Source: Prolixibacteraceae bacterium
GTDB lineage: Bacteria > Bacteroidota > Bacteroidia > Bacteroidales > Prolixibacteraceae
DNA: 58,210 bases
Direction of reading: 5' to 3'
Assembly (NCBI GenBank): GCA_023229575.1
Contig: JALNYZ010000025.1
Span: 1 to 58,210, forward strand
In this document: piece by piece, positions 16,871-27,159 of the stretch
How the letters are laid out: every line of letters begins with the position of its first letter
Position numbering within the stretch: the stretch's first letter is position 1
Made by a program: the position numbers and the translations under genes
The notes under the pieces: generated by a model
The model's database searches: none
Told to the model about the DNA's origin: nothing
What the model saw: the letters and a program-made list of their open reading frames with translations, nothing else

Positions 16871-19123
16871 ATGAAACAAATATTAATCGTCATTTTCTAT
16901 TTAATTGGTATTGAGAGCGCCTTTGCACAAAAAGTAACTTTAATGCCTTATCAGAACCCCAAAATTTCTGTTGAACAACGAGTGCAGGATTTATTGGGAA
17001 GAATGTCATTGCATGAAAAAATCCTGCAAATGCAACACTTGAAAGATGTTCCAGGAAATGAATCTTTCAATGGAGAAAGTTACGGTTGCGTTATGAATGC
17101 CCGTTTAAACGCCAGTGAGGCGAATAGTCTTCATTCTAAAATTCAAAAATATCTGAAACAGGAAACCCATTGGGGAATTCCAATATTAATTTGCACTGAG
17201 GCTTTGCATGGAGTTTATCAAGGGAATTGCACCATTTATCCTCAGGCCATCGCGCAGGGAAGTACTTTTAATCCTGATATGGTTACTCGTATGGTAGAGC
17301 TGGTTTCTAAAGACTTAAATGCAATGAACATCAAACAAGTCAATTCACCAGATTTGGATATAGCCCGGGAGTTACGCTGGGGAAGGGTCGAAGAGACCTA
17401 TGGTGAGGATCCTTTCTTGATTAGCGAAATGGGTATTGCGTATGTTAAAACAGCACAAAAAAATGGCATTATATGCGCACCTAAACATTTTATAGCGCAT
17501 GGCAGTCCTACTGGCGGACTAAATTTAGCTTCCATAAGTGGTGGTGAAAGAGAATTAAGGTCTATCTATTTGTATCCATTTGAAAAAGTAATAAAAGAAG
17601 CAAAACCACTTTCAATAATGAATTGTTATAGCTCTTATGATGATGTACCCATTGCAGGTTCGCGGTATTATCTTACTGATTTACTGCGCAATGAATTAGG
17701 TTTTAAAGGTTATGTATATTCTGACTGGGGATCCGTTATAAGGCTTAAAAGTTTTCATCATACGGCTGCAACCAATGGAGAGGCAGCTAAACAAGCAATT
17801 GAAGCCGGTATTGACCTGGAGGCGGCAAGCACTTGTTATCTCGAATTAGAAAAAATGGTGCATGAAAAACAAATAGATATTAAGTACATTAACCAGGCTG
17901 TAAGCCGTATTTTGTATGTAAAATTTGCAAGTGGATTGTTTGATAATCCTGTAGATGCAGGAATGGATATAAATACAGTTATTCATTCCACCGAAAGCGT
18001 AGCGTTAGCCAAAGAAATTGCCGATGAAAGTATTGTATTGTTAAAAAATGACAATTCCATTCTCCCGCTTTCTGTTGATAAATATAAATCCATCGCTTTG
18101 ATCGGGCCAAACGCCGATCAGTTTCAACCGGGCGATTATTCCTGGAGCCGTAGAACTGAACAAGGTATTACGCCATTTCAAGGATTAAAGAACCTTGTTG
18201 GCGACAGGGTTAACATTAATTATGCCAAAGGTTGCGAAGTATGGAGCCAAAGTAAAAACGGATTTCAGGAGGCTATTGCCACTGCAAAAAAGAGTGATAT
18301 TACAATAATTGTGGTTGGCACCGAAAGCGGCACCTTTACAGACAACAAAAATGTTACCAGTGGCGAAGGTTTTGACCTTAGTGATGTCAAGCTACCGGGA
18401 GTGCAGGAGGATTTATTCAAAGAGATTAAGGCAACCGGAAAGCCAATAATAGTTGTACTTGTAGCAGGTAAACCACTGGCTATCCCATGGGTCAAAGAAA
18501 ATGCAAATGCTGTACTGGTTCAATGGTATGGTGGTGAGCAGCAAGGAAATGCTTTAGCAGATGTGTTATTTGGGAAAGTCAACCCTTCAGGCAGGTTAAA
18601 TGTTTCGTTTCCGCAATCGGCTGGACATTTACCCTGTTATTACAATTATCGTCTTACTGATAAAGGATTCTATAAGCAACCTGGAAGTATTGATAAACCA
18701 GGTCGCGATTATGTGTTTAGTAATCCTCATCCGCTCTGGAGTTTTGGTTATGGACTTAGCTATGCTACTTTCAATTATTTGGATGCGGTTATTGACAAAG
18801 ATAAAGTCAAAGCCAGTGACATCATTACCATTGATGTCAAAATTCAGAATAAGGGAAATGTCGATGGTAAAGAAGTTGTACAACTTTATGTCCGGGATGT
18901 GGTAAGTTCGGTAGTTACGCCTGTTAAGCAGTTAAAAGCATTCAGCAAAGTATTGATCAAAGCTGGCGAAATAAGAACTGTTCGTTTGACATTACCCGTC
19001 AATGAATTGTCTTTATATAATCAAAGTATGAAAAAGGTTGTAGAACCCGGAGAATTTGAATTACAGATAGGCACTGCTTCGGATGACATTAAAATCACCA
19101 AAACAATTACAGTTTTGAACTAA
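16871..19123 (+). CDS. GH3 exo-acting beta-glycosidase
   Basis: 750 residues with a signal peptide (to about residue 19, AFAQ). The GH3 barrel shows RVQDLLGRMSLHEKILQM, ELRWGRVEETYGEDP, APKHFIAHG and the nucleophile motif YSDWGSV (Asp285). The second alpha/beta domain (VLLKNDNSILPL) and a C-terminal fibronectin-III-like domain (KNKGNVDGKEVVQLYV-like) complete the usual three-domain GH3 plan at normal length. Beta-glucosidase, beta-xylosidase or beta-galactosidase activity is possible. It starts a group with a sugar porter, a sulfatase and a UroD-family protein. Confidence 0.9.
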   Translation: MKQILIVIFYLIGIESAFAQKVTLMPYQNPKISVEQRVQDLLGRMSLHEKILQMQHLKDVPGNESFNGESYGCVMNARLNASEANSLHSKIQKYLKQETHWGIPILICTEALHGVYQGNCTIYPQAIAQGSTFNPDMVTRMVELVSKDLNAMNIKQVNSPDLDIARELRWGRVEETYGEDPFLISEMGIAYVKTAQKNGIICAPKHFIAHGSPTGGLNLASISGGERELRSIYLYPFEKVIKEAKPLSIMNCYSSYDDVPIAGSRYYLTDLLRNELGFKGYVYSDWGSVIRLKSFHHTAATNGEAAKQAIEAGIDLEAASTCYLELEKMVHEKQIDIKYINQAVSRILYVKFASGLFDNPVDAGMDINTVIHSTESVALAKEIADESIVLLKNDNSILPLSVDKYKSIALIGPNADQFQPGDYSWSRRTEQGITPFQGLKNLVGDRVNINYAKGCEVWSQSKNGFQEAIATAKKSDITIIVVGTESGTFTDNKNVTSGEGFDLSDVKLPGVQEDLFKEIKATGKPIIVVLVAGKPLAIPWVKENANAVLVQWYGGEQQGNALADVLFGKVNPSGRLNVSFPQSAGHLPCYYNYRLTDKGFYKQPGSIDKPGRDYVFSNPHPLWSFGYGLSYATFNYLDAVIDKDKVKASDIITIDVKIQNKGNVDGKEVVQLYVRDVVSSVVTPVKQLKAFSKVLIKAGEIRTVRLTLPVNELSLYNQSMKKVVEPGEFELQIGTASDDIKITKTITVLN

Positions 19124-19225
19124 TTACACAAACACAGATGAAACGACCATGATAAAATCTATCACACACAGGCGGATGATTATTGGGAGTTCCATATGGC
19201 CACTGAAAAACAATATTATTAACAT

Positions 19226-20572
19226 ATGAAAATTAAACCTACTTGTTATCTTTATTTTATTTGCCTCGTTGCAACACTTGGAGGTTTAATGTTCGGTTTC
19301 GATATTGCCATCATTTCCGGTGCAGTGCCGTTCATTCAGCCCTATTTTGGATGGAACGAGCTACAACTGGGTTGGGGGGTCAGTTCATTGTTGGTAGGCG
19401 CGATCATTGGGGCTTTCGGTTCCGGGATTTTAACAGACAGGTATGGCCGCAAGAAGATTCTTATTATTGTTGCTTTGTTTTTTGCCCTTTCGTGCGCTGC
19501 CACTGCCTTGGCTTCAAGTTCATTTACCTTTATTTTGGCCCGGTTATTTGGAGGGCTGGCTGTAGGCGCTGCATCAGTCCTTTCACCTATGTATGTGGCC
19601 GAGGTATCTCCCCCAAATAAAAGGGGGATGCTAGTGGCTATTTATCAGCTTACGATTGTCATTGGCATTATTATCTCCTATGCAATTAATTTTTGGTTGC
19701 ATGATGTGGCCAACAATTGGCGTTGGATGTTTGCCACAGGCATTATTCCCTCGGTACTATTTTTCACCGGACTGTTTTTTATCCCTGAAAGCCCAAGGTG
19801 GTTGTACAAAGCAGGATTCCGGGAGAAGTCGCTGGAAGTGCTTACCAGAATTGGAGGTATGGCATTGGCCCAGGTCGAGATCAGGGAAATATCCGAATCG
19901 TTAAAAGATAATTTTGCAAAGGTAACCCTCAGGGAATTGTTTAAACCGTCGTACCGGAAGGTATTGATGGTTGGGTTCTTTTTGGCTATGCTTGTACAGG
20001 TAAGTGGCATTAATACAGTAATTGATTATGCCCCTAAAATATTGATTGCAGCCGGAATTGAGATTAAGAATGCCCTTCTTCAAACCTCCTTGATAGGCCT
20101 TGTCAACGGCCTGTTTACTTTTGTTGCCATAGCGCTTATCGATAAAGTAGGCCGCCGCAGGCTTTATTTGATCGGTTCCATGGGCATGGCAGTAACATTG
20201 GTCATGTTGGCATTATCATTTTACTTTAACCTTGGCGCTTTGCTTACTTTGGTTTGTATCATGTCGTTTTGCGCATTTTTCTCTTCCTGCATTGGACCCG
20301 TCTTCTGGACCCTTGTATCGGAAATATTCCCGAATAAAATACGCGGTACAGCCGTTGCCTTTGCCTCGTTTACCCAGTGGGTGTTCAATTTTTTGGTTGT
20401 GCTGCTGTTCCCTTACTTTCTTGAGTTGGTTGGCGGCGCAACAACTTTTCTGTTCCTTGCAGCCATGTCGTTGTTGCAGTGGTTGTTCACTTATATGTAT
20501 GTGCCTGAAACAAAAGGTAAGTCGCTGGAGGAAATTGAACTCATCTGGATTAAGAATGAAACTGGGCATTGA
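19226..20572 (+). CDS. MFS sugar porter (XylE/GalP type)
   Basis: 448 residues with 12 predicted membrane segments. Sugar-porter signatures are present: GGLMFGFDIAIISGA, DRYGRKK, PESPRWL after segment 6, DKVGRRRL, and PETKGKSLEEIE at the C-terminus. It should bring a monosaccharide across the inner membrane by H+ symport. It follows GH3 by about 100 nt and likely imports the sugar that GH3 releases. The substrate is not readable from motifs. Confidence 0.9.
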   Translation: MKIKPTCYLYFICLVATLGGLMFGFDIAIISGAVPFIQPYFGWNELQLGWGVSSLLVGAIIGAFGSGILTDRYGRKKILIIVALFFALSCAATALASSSFTFILARLFGGLAVGAASVLSPMYVAEVSPPNKRGMLVAIYQLTIVIGIIISYAINFWLHDVANNWRWMFATGIIPSVLFFTGLFFIPESPRWLYKAGFREKSLEVLTRIGGMALAQVEIREISESLKDNFAKVTLRELFKPSYRKVLMVGFFLAMLVQVSGINTVIDYAPKILIAAGIEIKNALLQTSLIGLVNGLFTFVAIALIDKVGRRRLYLIGSMGMAVTLVMLALSFYFNLGALLTLVCIMSFCAFFSSCIGPVFWTLVSEIFPNKIRGTAVAFASFTQWVFNFLVVLLFPYFLELVGGATTFLFLAAMSLLQWLFTYMYVPETKGKSLEEIELIWIKNETGH

Positions 20573-20623
20573 ACTCATTTTAACCGAGAATGATTAACGA
20601 ACTATTGTTTAATAGTAAGAACT

Positions 20624-22516
20624 ATGGGATTTAAACCAATTAAACACTGGACCACTCTTGGATTGGCTATGATCACAACCTTTACAGGACCATACTGTAA
20701 GTCACAAATTCAAGTTAAATTGCCAAATATTCTTTGGATTGTCAGTGAGGATAATAGCGCTTATTTTACAGGATGTTATGGCAACTCGTTCGCCACTACT
20801 CCCAATATTGATAAATTAGCTGGTGAAGGGTTTTTATATACACATGCTTATTGTCCCAATGCCGTTTGTGCTCCCTCGAGAAATACAATTATTACTGGAG
20901 TTTATTCTTCCTCGAATGGTCATGAAAATATGAGAAGTAGCTATTCCAAATCAGCGGATGTGCATACTTATCCTGAATACCTGCGCAAGGCTGGGTACTA
21001 TTGTACCAATAATTCTAAAACGGATTATAATACTTCTGGTATCAATGCTTCAGAAATATGGGATGAAAGCAGCAATAAGGCACATTATAAAAACAGACCT
21101 GTAGGGAAACCATTTTTTGCAGTTTTCAATCTTAACACTAGCCACGAAAGCAGTATACATAAGCAAATACCAACAAAGAAATTGAGGCATGATCCTGCTA
21201 AAGTAACTTTGCCGCCTTATTCTCCTGATACACCTGAAATGAGGCACGACTGGGCGCAATACTATGATAAAGTTGAAGATATGGATGCTGAGGTTGGTGT
21301 GTTGCTCAAAGAACTTAATGAAAATGGAGAGGCTGATAACACCATCGTAATGTACTACGGTGACAATGGTGGCGTTTTACCTCGCAGCAAACGCTTTGTA
21401 TATGAAACAGGTACGCAAATACCTTTTATTATTCGAATTCCTGAAAAATACAAGTCATTCTTTCCTGCAAAGGCACCAGGGGGAAAAGTGGACCGGTTAA
21501 TCAATTTTGTTGATCTTGCTCCAACGTTATTAAGTATTGCAGGTGTTTCCATCCCTGATTATATGCAAGGAAATGCATTCCTGGGGGAACAAAAAACAAA
21601 TGATCCCGAATATTCTTTCATGTCGCGGCAACGAATGGATGAACGCTATGATTTAGTGCGGGCTGTGAGGGACAAAGAGTATCGCTACATCAGAAACTAT
21701 ATGCCATTTCGTATTACTATGCAGCATGTTAATTATTTGTTTATGGCCCCATCTGCACAATCATGGGAAAATGCATATAATGAAGGAAAAACTAATTCTG
21801 TTCAGAGTAGATTCTTTCAGACAAAACCAGTGGAGGAGCTCTATGATTCAGAAAAGGATCCCTGGGAAATCAAGAACATGGCAGGTAAGCCGGAATATGC
21901 TGATATACTGGAACGAATGCGCAAAGCTGAAACAGACTGGATGAGAAAAATATGGGATGTCGGTCTCATACCAGAAACAGAATATAAAAATTTCATGGGA
22001 AATAAATCCATATACGACTATATGCGTTCTCCTGAATGCCCGTTTGACGAACTAATGAAAGCGGCTGATTTGGCCACATTAGGTGGGAAAAGTAGTCTTA
22101 ATACCTTTGTGAAATATTTGAAGAATCAAAACAGCGCTATTCGATATTGGGGAGTAACAGGCTTACTTATCCTTAAAAATGATGCCAGACCTGCCATTTC
22201 TGCCCTTAAAGTGGCTTCAGCGGATAAGTCTGGTGCGGTGGCAACGCTTGCAGCCGAAGCACTCTATGGCCTGGGTGAAAAAGAATTGGCAAGAGGATTT
22301 TATATCCGTATTTTACAAGACACAATAACTTATGATAATGATGACCAGAATTTTGCGTTGAATAGTATCGATGCAATCAATGATCATAGCCCTGAAATAA
22401 TAGCCGCTATTCAACAATTATTAAAAGAAGAAGATCTTACTTCAAAGGGACAGGCAAGCAATACCTATCGTACTTTAAACTGGTTATTCAAAAAATGGGA
22501 AATAAAAGATAAGTAA
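20624..22516 (+). CDS. S1-family sulfatase with C-terminal HEAT-like repeats
   Basis: 630 residues with a signal peptide. The sulfatase core has ILWIVSEDNS, where the first metal-site acid is Glu rather than the usual Asp (a variant seen in a distinct sulfatase branch), CAPSRNTIITG with the formylglycine Cys82, and YYGDNGG. After about residue 480 the protein continues for about 140 residues with HEAT-like helical repeats (LNTFVKYLKNQNSAIRYWG, then PAISALKVASADKSGAVATL), a possible protein-interaction tail. It is probably co-transcribed with the porter upstream and UroD downstream. Confidence 0.85.
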   Translation: MGFKPIKHWTTLGLAMITTFTGPYCKSQIQVKLPNILWIVSEDNSAYFTGCYGNSFATTPNIDKLAGEGFLYTHAYCPNAVCAPSRNTIITGVYSSSNGHENMRSSYSKSADVHTYPEYLRKAGYYCTNNSKTDYNTSGINASEIWDESSNKAHYKNRPVGKPFFAVFNLNTSHESSIHKQIPTKKLRHDPAKVTLPPYSPDTPEMRHDWAQYYDKVEDMDAEVGVLLKELNENGEADNTIVMYYGDNGGVLPRSKRFVYETGTQIPFIIRIPEKYKSFFPAKAPGGKVDRLINFVDLAPTLLSIAGVSIPDYMQGNAFLGEQKTNDPEYSFMSRQRMDERYDLVRAVRDKEYRYIRNYMPFRITMQHVNYLFMAPSAQSWENAYNEGKTNSVQSRFFQTKPVEELYDSEKDPWEIKNMAGKPEYADILERMRKAETDWMRKIWDVGLIPETEYKNFMGNKSIYDYMRSPECPFDELMKAADLATLGGKSSLNTFVKYLKNQNSAIRYWGVTGLLILKNDARPAISALKVASADKSGAVATLAAEALYGLGEKELARGFYIRILQDTITYDNDDQNFALNSIDAINDHSPEIIAAIQQLLKEEDLTSKGQASNTYRTLNWLFKKWEIKDK

Positions 22517-22585
22517 ACATCTCTGACAGATAACGTGTATCTATACCATGACAGACTGAAGATACAACAATTAAAAAATAAATCT

Positions 22586-23590
22586 ATGACACCATTTGAA
22601 AGATATGTTGGGATGTTAGAGGGGAAAAAAGTCGATTTTGTTCCACGGACTCCAATCTTAATGCAATTTGCAGCAGAGTTTATCGGGTCAAATTATGCAT
22701 GCTTTGCATCTGATTTTAAGACCCTGGTCAAATCCAATGAGAAATGCGCAAAATATTTCGGTGTAGATCAGTTGAGCTGCATCTCTGATCCCTACCGGGA
22801 AACACATGGATTCGGAAGTGAGGTTAAATATTTAAAAGACGCCCCTCCACGAAGTACCCATCCGTTAAGTGAAAACACAGATATGGGACTGCTGATGGAC
22901 CCCAACCCATTAAAATCCGAACGGATGCTCGACAGGGTAAATGCGGTGAAGTTATACAAAGAGAAGTTTGGCGATGAATATTCGGTGTTAGGCTGGGTTG
23001 AAGGTCCGGCAGCAAGTGCAGCAACGCTGCGTGATGTAAGCATTTTTCTGATGGATTTAATCATTGATGAGCCCTTTACCTGCGAGCTCATGGATAGGTG
23101 CCTCGAAACTTGCATTTCCTTTGCCAAAGCGCAAATAGATGCCGGAGCAGATACGATCGGTATAGGGGATGCCATTGCAAGCCAGGTATCCCCCGACATT
23201 TATGAGAACCTGATACTGCCGCGCGAGATGAAATTAATACGGGCCATAAAGGATATGGACGCCTACGTGAAGCTTCATATTTGCGGAAATATTGCACATC
23301 TTCTTCCGGGAATCTCTAGTTTAGATATTGATATTCTGGATGTAGATCACATGGTAAACTTGGCGGACGTTCGGGCAATCCTCCCTAAAAGGGTAGCCAT
23401 TGCCGGAAATATCGACCCGGTTGAAGGCATACTTCGGGGCACTCCTGAATCGATAAGAAAAAGAATCAACGACGACTATCAATTGGTCGGAAACCCTTAC
23501 CTGGTGAACGCAGGTTGCGAAATCCCTTCCGGTACCCCGTATGAGAATCTTAAAGCTTTATGTGAACCAATTCGATATAGATCAGAATGA
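22586..23590 (+). CDS. Uroporphyrinogen decarboxylase (URO-D) family protein
   Basis: 334 residues from ATG 22586. An in-frame GTG at 22535 would add 17 residues that do not look like family sequence. MTPFERYVGMLEGKKVDFVPRTP and LHICGNIAHLLP, then VAIAGNIDPVEGIL, are typical of the MtaA/HemE superfamily. The HxCG motif is the zinc-ligand type of methylcobamide methyltransferases rather than of housekeeping HemE. Its role here is unknown; it may be a methyl-transfer enzyme acting on a methylated sugar product. The 320-nt gap after it holds the susC promoter and two operators. Confidence 0.75.
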   Translation: MTPFERYVGMLEGKKVDFVPRTPILMQFAAEFIGSNYACFASDFKTLVKSNEKCAKYFGVDQLSCISDPYRETHGFGSEVKYLKDAPPRSTHPLSENTDMGLLMDPNPLKSERMLDRVNAVKLYKEKFGDEYSVLGWVEGPAASAATLRDVSIFLMDLIIDEPFTCELMDRCLETCISFAKAQIDAGADTIGIGDAIASQVSPDIYENLILPREMKLIRAIKDMDAYVKLHICGNIAHLLPGISSLDIDILDVDHMVNLADVRAILPKRVAIAGNIDPVEGILRGTPESIRKRINDDYQLVGNPYLVNAGCEIPSGTPYENLKALCEPIRYRSE

Positions 23591-23610
23591 GAAATGCACT
23601 ATTTTAGTAT

Positions 23611-23656
23611 TTAAATCGGTTTAGATTTGGAAATTTAAAAAAAAGTCATACATTTG
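23611..23656 (+). promoter_or_regulatory. susC promoter with LacI operator
   Basis: TAAATCGGTTTA (23612-23623) is a one-mismatch version of the operator below. It abuts a Bacteroidota promoter: -33 TTTG at 23626-23629, 19-nt spacer, and -7 TACATTTG at 23649-23656. Bases 23611-23644 match 32 of 34 bases in front of the lacI gene (29252-29285). Confidence 0.7.
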
Positions 23657-23778
23657 GGTCAACCAAACTAAAGAAAACGGTAACCTTATGAAGGTTATCA
23701 TAAAACAAGAATGAATACCAACTTAATTTAAGAGATTTCTTTATCAAAATTTATCGGCGAATTTTTTTATTAAAATAA

Positions 23779-23792
23779 CTAAACCGGTTTAG
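23779..23792 (+). promoter_or_regulatory. LacI operator CTAAACCGGTTTAG upstream of susC
   Basis: Perfect 14-bp palindrome about 120 nt downstream of the predicted transcription start and about 150 nt before the susC start, so it would lie in the 5' leader. It could act as a roadblock or pair by looping with the site at 23612. Confidence 0.7.
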
Positions 23793-23943
23793 ATAATATG
23801 TAATAATAATTTATATTAATAAACTTAAATAGATTGCCTATGAAGAATTGATTAAAAAAACAGGGAGGTAATCGCTTTACCTACCCTGTCGATCAGTCGA
23901 ATTAACTAAAATGAATGTAGTAAATCCACTAAATGACAAATTT

Positions 23944-26900
23944 ATGAAAAAAAACAGAACCTATGGGCTGAAGGATGACATTGGCCTGTTAAAAATGAGT
24001 AAACTGATGCGTTTTACCATTTTTATCTTATTGCTTTCCTTTTCGCAGGCTTTCGCGGTAAACCCTTTATTAATTAACAGTAGCAAACCCTATATTGACA
24101 AAGAGTTTGTAAACCAGGCACAAAAAGCCGTTTCCGGCAAAGTAACCGATTCCTCTGGTGCACCATTGACTGGCGTTACCGTTGTGATAAAAGGGACTAC
24201 AACAGGGATAATTACCGATAGTGATGGTAAATATTCTCTGTCAAATGTTCCCCCAGGTGCAATATTGGTATTCTCGTTTATTGGCATGAAGACACAAGAT
24301 GTTGCTGTTGCCGGAAAAACGACAATCAATGTCGCCATGGACAATGAGACTGTTGGAATTGAAGAAGTTGTGGCGATCGGATACGGCGTTCAGAAACGTG
24401 TAAACGTTGTTGGATCAGTAATCTCGATATCAGGTTCCAGCATCCAATCAATTCCGTCCTCATCTACATCGACCGCTATTGCCGGGCGTCTTCCCGGCGT
24501 TGTCGTTATACAGAAAAATGGGGAACCGGGTAACACTGGAGCCCAGATTCTTGTCCGTGGTCGTGGCACCCTTGGTAGTAATACAGGCCCGCTCGTTATT
24601 ATCGATGGCGTTCAGGGGCGCTCGATGAATGATATTGATCCAAGTGATATTTCCTCCCTTTCTGTATTAAAAGATGCTTCTGCGGCTATCTATGGTGCCC
24701 AGGCTGCCAACGGCGTTATCCTAATTACCACCAAAAAAGGAGAGAGTGGAAAACCAAGGCTAAACTACAATTTTTATCAGGGGTTCATGACGCCTACTGT
24801 GATACCTGTAGTATGCGATGCGGCAGAATATGCCACGATGATTTCTGAATATCAGTCATCCAAAGGTGCAACCCGGACTTTTTCGGATGCGGATATAGCT
24901 TTATTCAAGAGTGGTGCCGATCCCTGGGGACATCCGAACACTAACTGGTATGGTGACCTTATTAAAAAATGGACTACCACCTCCAGGCACAACCTAACCA
25001 TTGATGGAGGTTTTAAAGGAATGACCTATTATGTCTCCCTTGGCTTTAAAGGTGACGAGTCAATGTATAAGCAGTCTTCAACAAGCTATAAACAGTACAA
25101 TATCCGTGCAAAATTAGACCTGCCAATCACCGATTGGTTAAAAGCCGGTATCGAGACAGCAGCCTTCCAGTTAAATCGCCTTTATCCATACAAGAGTCAA
25201 GATGCTATTGTCGGGCAGTCAACTCGTCTTGTCCCAACGTCAAGAGCCTACTGGCCGAATGGACTGCCTGGCCCTGACATCGAGTACGGTGATAACCCTG
25301 TAGTTACTTCTACTTTTGCAGGGGGTAAAAACGATCAGAAAACTTACACGTTACAGAATACTTTTAATGTGACCATCACTCCTCCTTTCGTTAAGGGACT
25401 TGCGGTGAATGCCAACTTTAATTATGATGTTATCAATTTTTACAGCAAGAGATTTTATCAGCCTTGGATTTTGTATTATCCAAATTGGAATCAAGTTACA
25501 AAAGACCCTAATACCGGATTCATTACAGATATGGTGCTATCACCGACACTAAGGGGACTTAGCTCTTCTCAAAATGAGGAAGATTATAAACGGACAATTT
25601 CCCAAACCGGTAATATAAACCTGACCTATGCAAAAAAAATCGGGAATCATGATCTATCCATATATGCTGGTTATGAGCAGTATACAAATAACAATAATAG
25701 TTTTTACGGTTTCCGCCAATATTATATCTCAAATCTGATTCAAACAATGTCTGCGGGTGGTGATCTGAATAAGAATACTACAGGTAGCATGTACATTTAT
25801 GCCCGTAGATCATTGATTGGTCGCGCTACCTATAATTATAAAGAGAAATACCTTGCAGAGTTCCTTTTCCGTCGCGATGGTTCACTTAAATTCCCACCCA
25901 AAAGCCGATGGGGCAATTTCCCGGGATTTCTGCTCGGATGGCGTGCATCGGAAGAAGATTTCTGGAAAAATAACATCTCTTTTATCAGTTACTTTAAGCT
26001 AAGGGCATCCTATGGTGTAATGGGGATGGATCCAGGAGATCCATTCCAGTATATGAATAAATTTACTTTAGCTCCGGGAATGGTATTTGGCACCGCTTCC
26101 AATATTGAAACAGTTGTTGGGCCACCAACTGTTGCCAACCCAAACATAACCTGGGAAACTCAGACAACCCGGAACATTGGGTTCGAATCAAAATTTATGA
26201 AAGAACTCTTCCATCTGAATTTAGAATATTTCTTCAACAAACGAGAGAATATTCTTGCCCCAAGGAATGCTTCTGTACCTGATTTCACAGGTCTTTCACT
26301 CCCGAATGAAAATATAGCCCGTGTTGATAACCAAGGTTTTGAAATTGAAGCAGGGGTACACAAAAAAATAAGATCTGATTTGCGTTTTGATCTTACAGGA
26401 AACTTCAGCTTTAACCGGAATAAAGTCGTTTTCATGGATGAACCTGCAAAGTCAAAACCCTGGCAGTCAGTTACCGGGCATCCTTACGGGGCATGGTTGA
26501 TGTATGATGCAATTGGCGTTTTTGCCAACCAGGCAGCAGTTGATAATTATCCCCATTGGGCTGGAGCACAACCCGGCGATATCATCTTCAGAGATGTTAG
26601 TGGTGATGGTAAGATTAATGCTGATGACAAAATACTGATTGACCATACCGATGCTCCCGAGGTTTTCTACGGTATTAATTTGGATGCTACCTGGAGGAAT
26701 TTTACCCTTTCTGTTCTTGTCCAGGGACAAGGGAAATACTTACGGTTAAATGTCTATGATGATAGACGGGGAGAAGATGGTAACTATTTTAAATGGACTT
26801 ACGACAACCGTTGGACACCTGAAAATACAGTAACCAATATTGGAAGAGCTTATAGTAGGGGTTCATTTTATTGGGAACACAGTACGAATATGAGTACCTA

Positions 26901-27129
26901 CTGGCTCGATAACGTAGCTTACGCAAGGTTAAAGAACGTTGTCCTTTCGTATAATCTGCCCAAAAGAATTTATAAGTCTTTAGGAATCGCCAACGCCAGA
27001 ATTTACTTCTCAGGGAATGACCTTGGCCTGATATACAGCGCTACAAAAAAGTTTGATCCTGAGGTAGATGGTCAGGGAGTGTATCCTGCAATGAGAACAT
27101 TTGCCTTTGGTGCAAATATTACGTTTTAA
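23944..27129 (+). CDS. susC: SusC-family TonB-dependent outer-membrane transporter
   Basis: 1061 residues from ATG 23944; an upstream ATG at 23911 is also possible and adds 11 residues. After the signal sequence (MRFTIFILLLSFSQAFA) comes a carboxypeptidase-like regulatory domain (VSGKVTDSSGAPLTGVTVVIKG in outline), then a TonB-box/plug region (VVAIGYGVQKRVNVVGS, VRGRGTLG, SVLKDASAAIYGAQAANGV) and a 22-strand barrel ending in FAFGANITF. It imports an oligosaccharide or glycolipid head group together with the SusD lipoprotein. Two copies of the LacI operator precede it, the same site found before the sulfoquinovose operon, so its ligand may contain sulfoquinovose. Confidence 0.95.
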   Translation: MKKNRTYGLKDDIGLLKMSKLMRFTIFILLLSFSQAFAVNPLLINSSKPYIDKEFVNQAQKAVSGKVTDSSGAPLTGVTVVIKGTTTGIITDSDGKYSLSNVPPGAILVFSFIGMKTQDVAVAGKTTINVAMDNETVGIEEVVAIGYGVQKRVNVVGSVISISGSSIQSIPSSSTSTAIAGRLPGVVVIQKNGEPGNTGAQILVRGRGTLGSNTGPLVIIDGVQGRSMNDIDPSDISSLSVLKDASAAIYGAQAANGVILITTKKGESGKPRLNYNFYQGFMTPTVIPVVCDAAEYATMISEYQSSKGATRTFSDADIALFKSGADPWGHPNTNWYGDLIKKWTTTSRHNLTIDGGFKGMTYYVSLGFKGDESMYKQSSTSYKQYNIRAKLDLPITDWLKAGIETAAFQLNRLYPYKSQDAIVGQSTRLVPTSRAYWPNGLPGPDIEYGDNPVVTSTFAGGKNDQKTYTLQNTFNVTITPPFVKGLAVNANFNYDVINFYSKRFYQPWILYYPNWNQVTKDPNTGFITDMVLSPTLRGLSSSQNEEDYKRTISQTGNINLTYAKKIGNHDLSIYAGYEQYTNNNNSFYGFRQYYISNLIQTMSAGGDLNKNTTGSMYIYARRSLIGRATYNYKEKYLAEFLFRRDGSLKFPPKSRWGNFPGFLLGWRASEEDFWKNNISFISYFKLRASYGVMGMDPGDPFQYMNKFTLAPGMVFGTASNIETVVGPPTVANPNITWETQTTRNIGFESKFMKELFHLNLEYFFNKRENILAPRNASVPDFTGLSLPNENIARVDNQGFEIEAGVHKKIRSDLRFDLTGNFSFNRNKVVFMDEPAKSKPWQSVTGHPYGAWLMYDAIGVFANQAAVDNYPHWAGAQPGDIIFRDVSGDGKINADDKILIDHTDAPEVFYGINLDATWRNFTLSVLVQGQGKYLRLNVYDDRRGEDGNYFKWTYDNRWTPENTVTNIGRAYSRGSFYWEHSTNMSTYWLDNVAYARLKNVVLSYNLPKRIYKSLGIANARIYFSGNDLGLIYSATKKFDPEVDGQGVYPAMRTFAFGANITF

Positions 27130-27159
27130 TTAGTGAGAAATTTTAAAACAGTATAAATT

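Noticed and set aside
19149..19229. A 26-codon frame overlapping the start of the sugar porter by ATGA
   Set aside because: No similarity recognised and no ribosome site. It could be a coupled leader peptide or a gene remnant, but evidence is too thin to list it.
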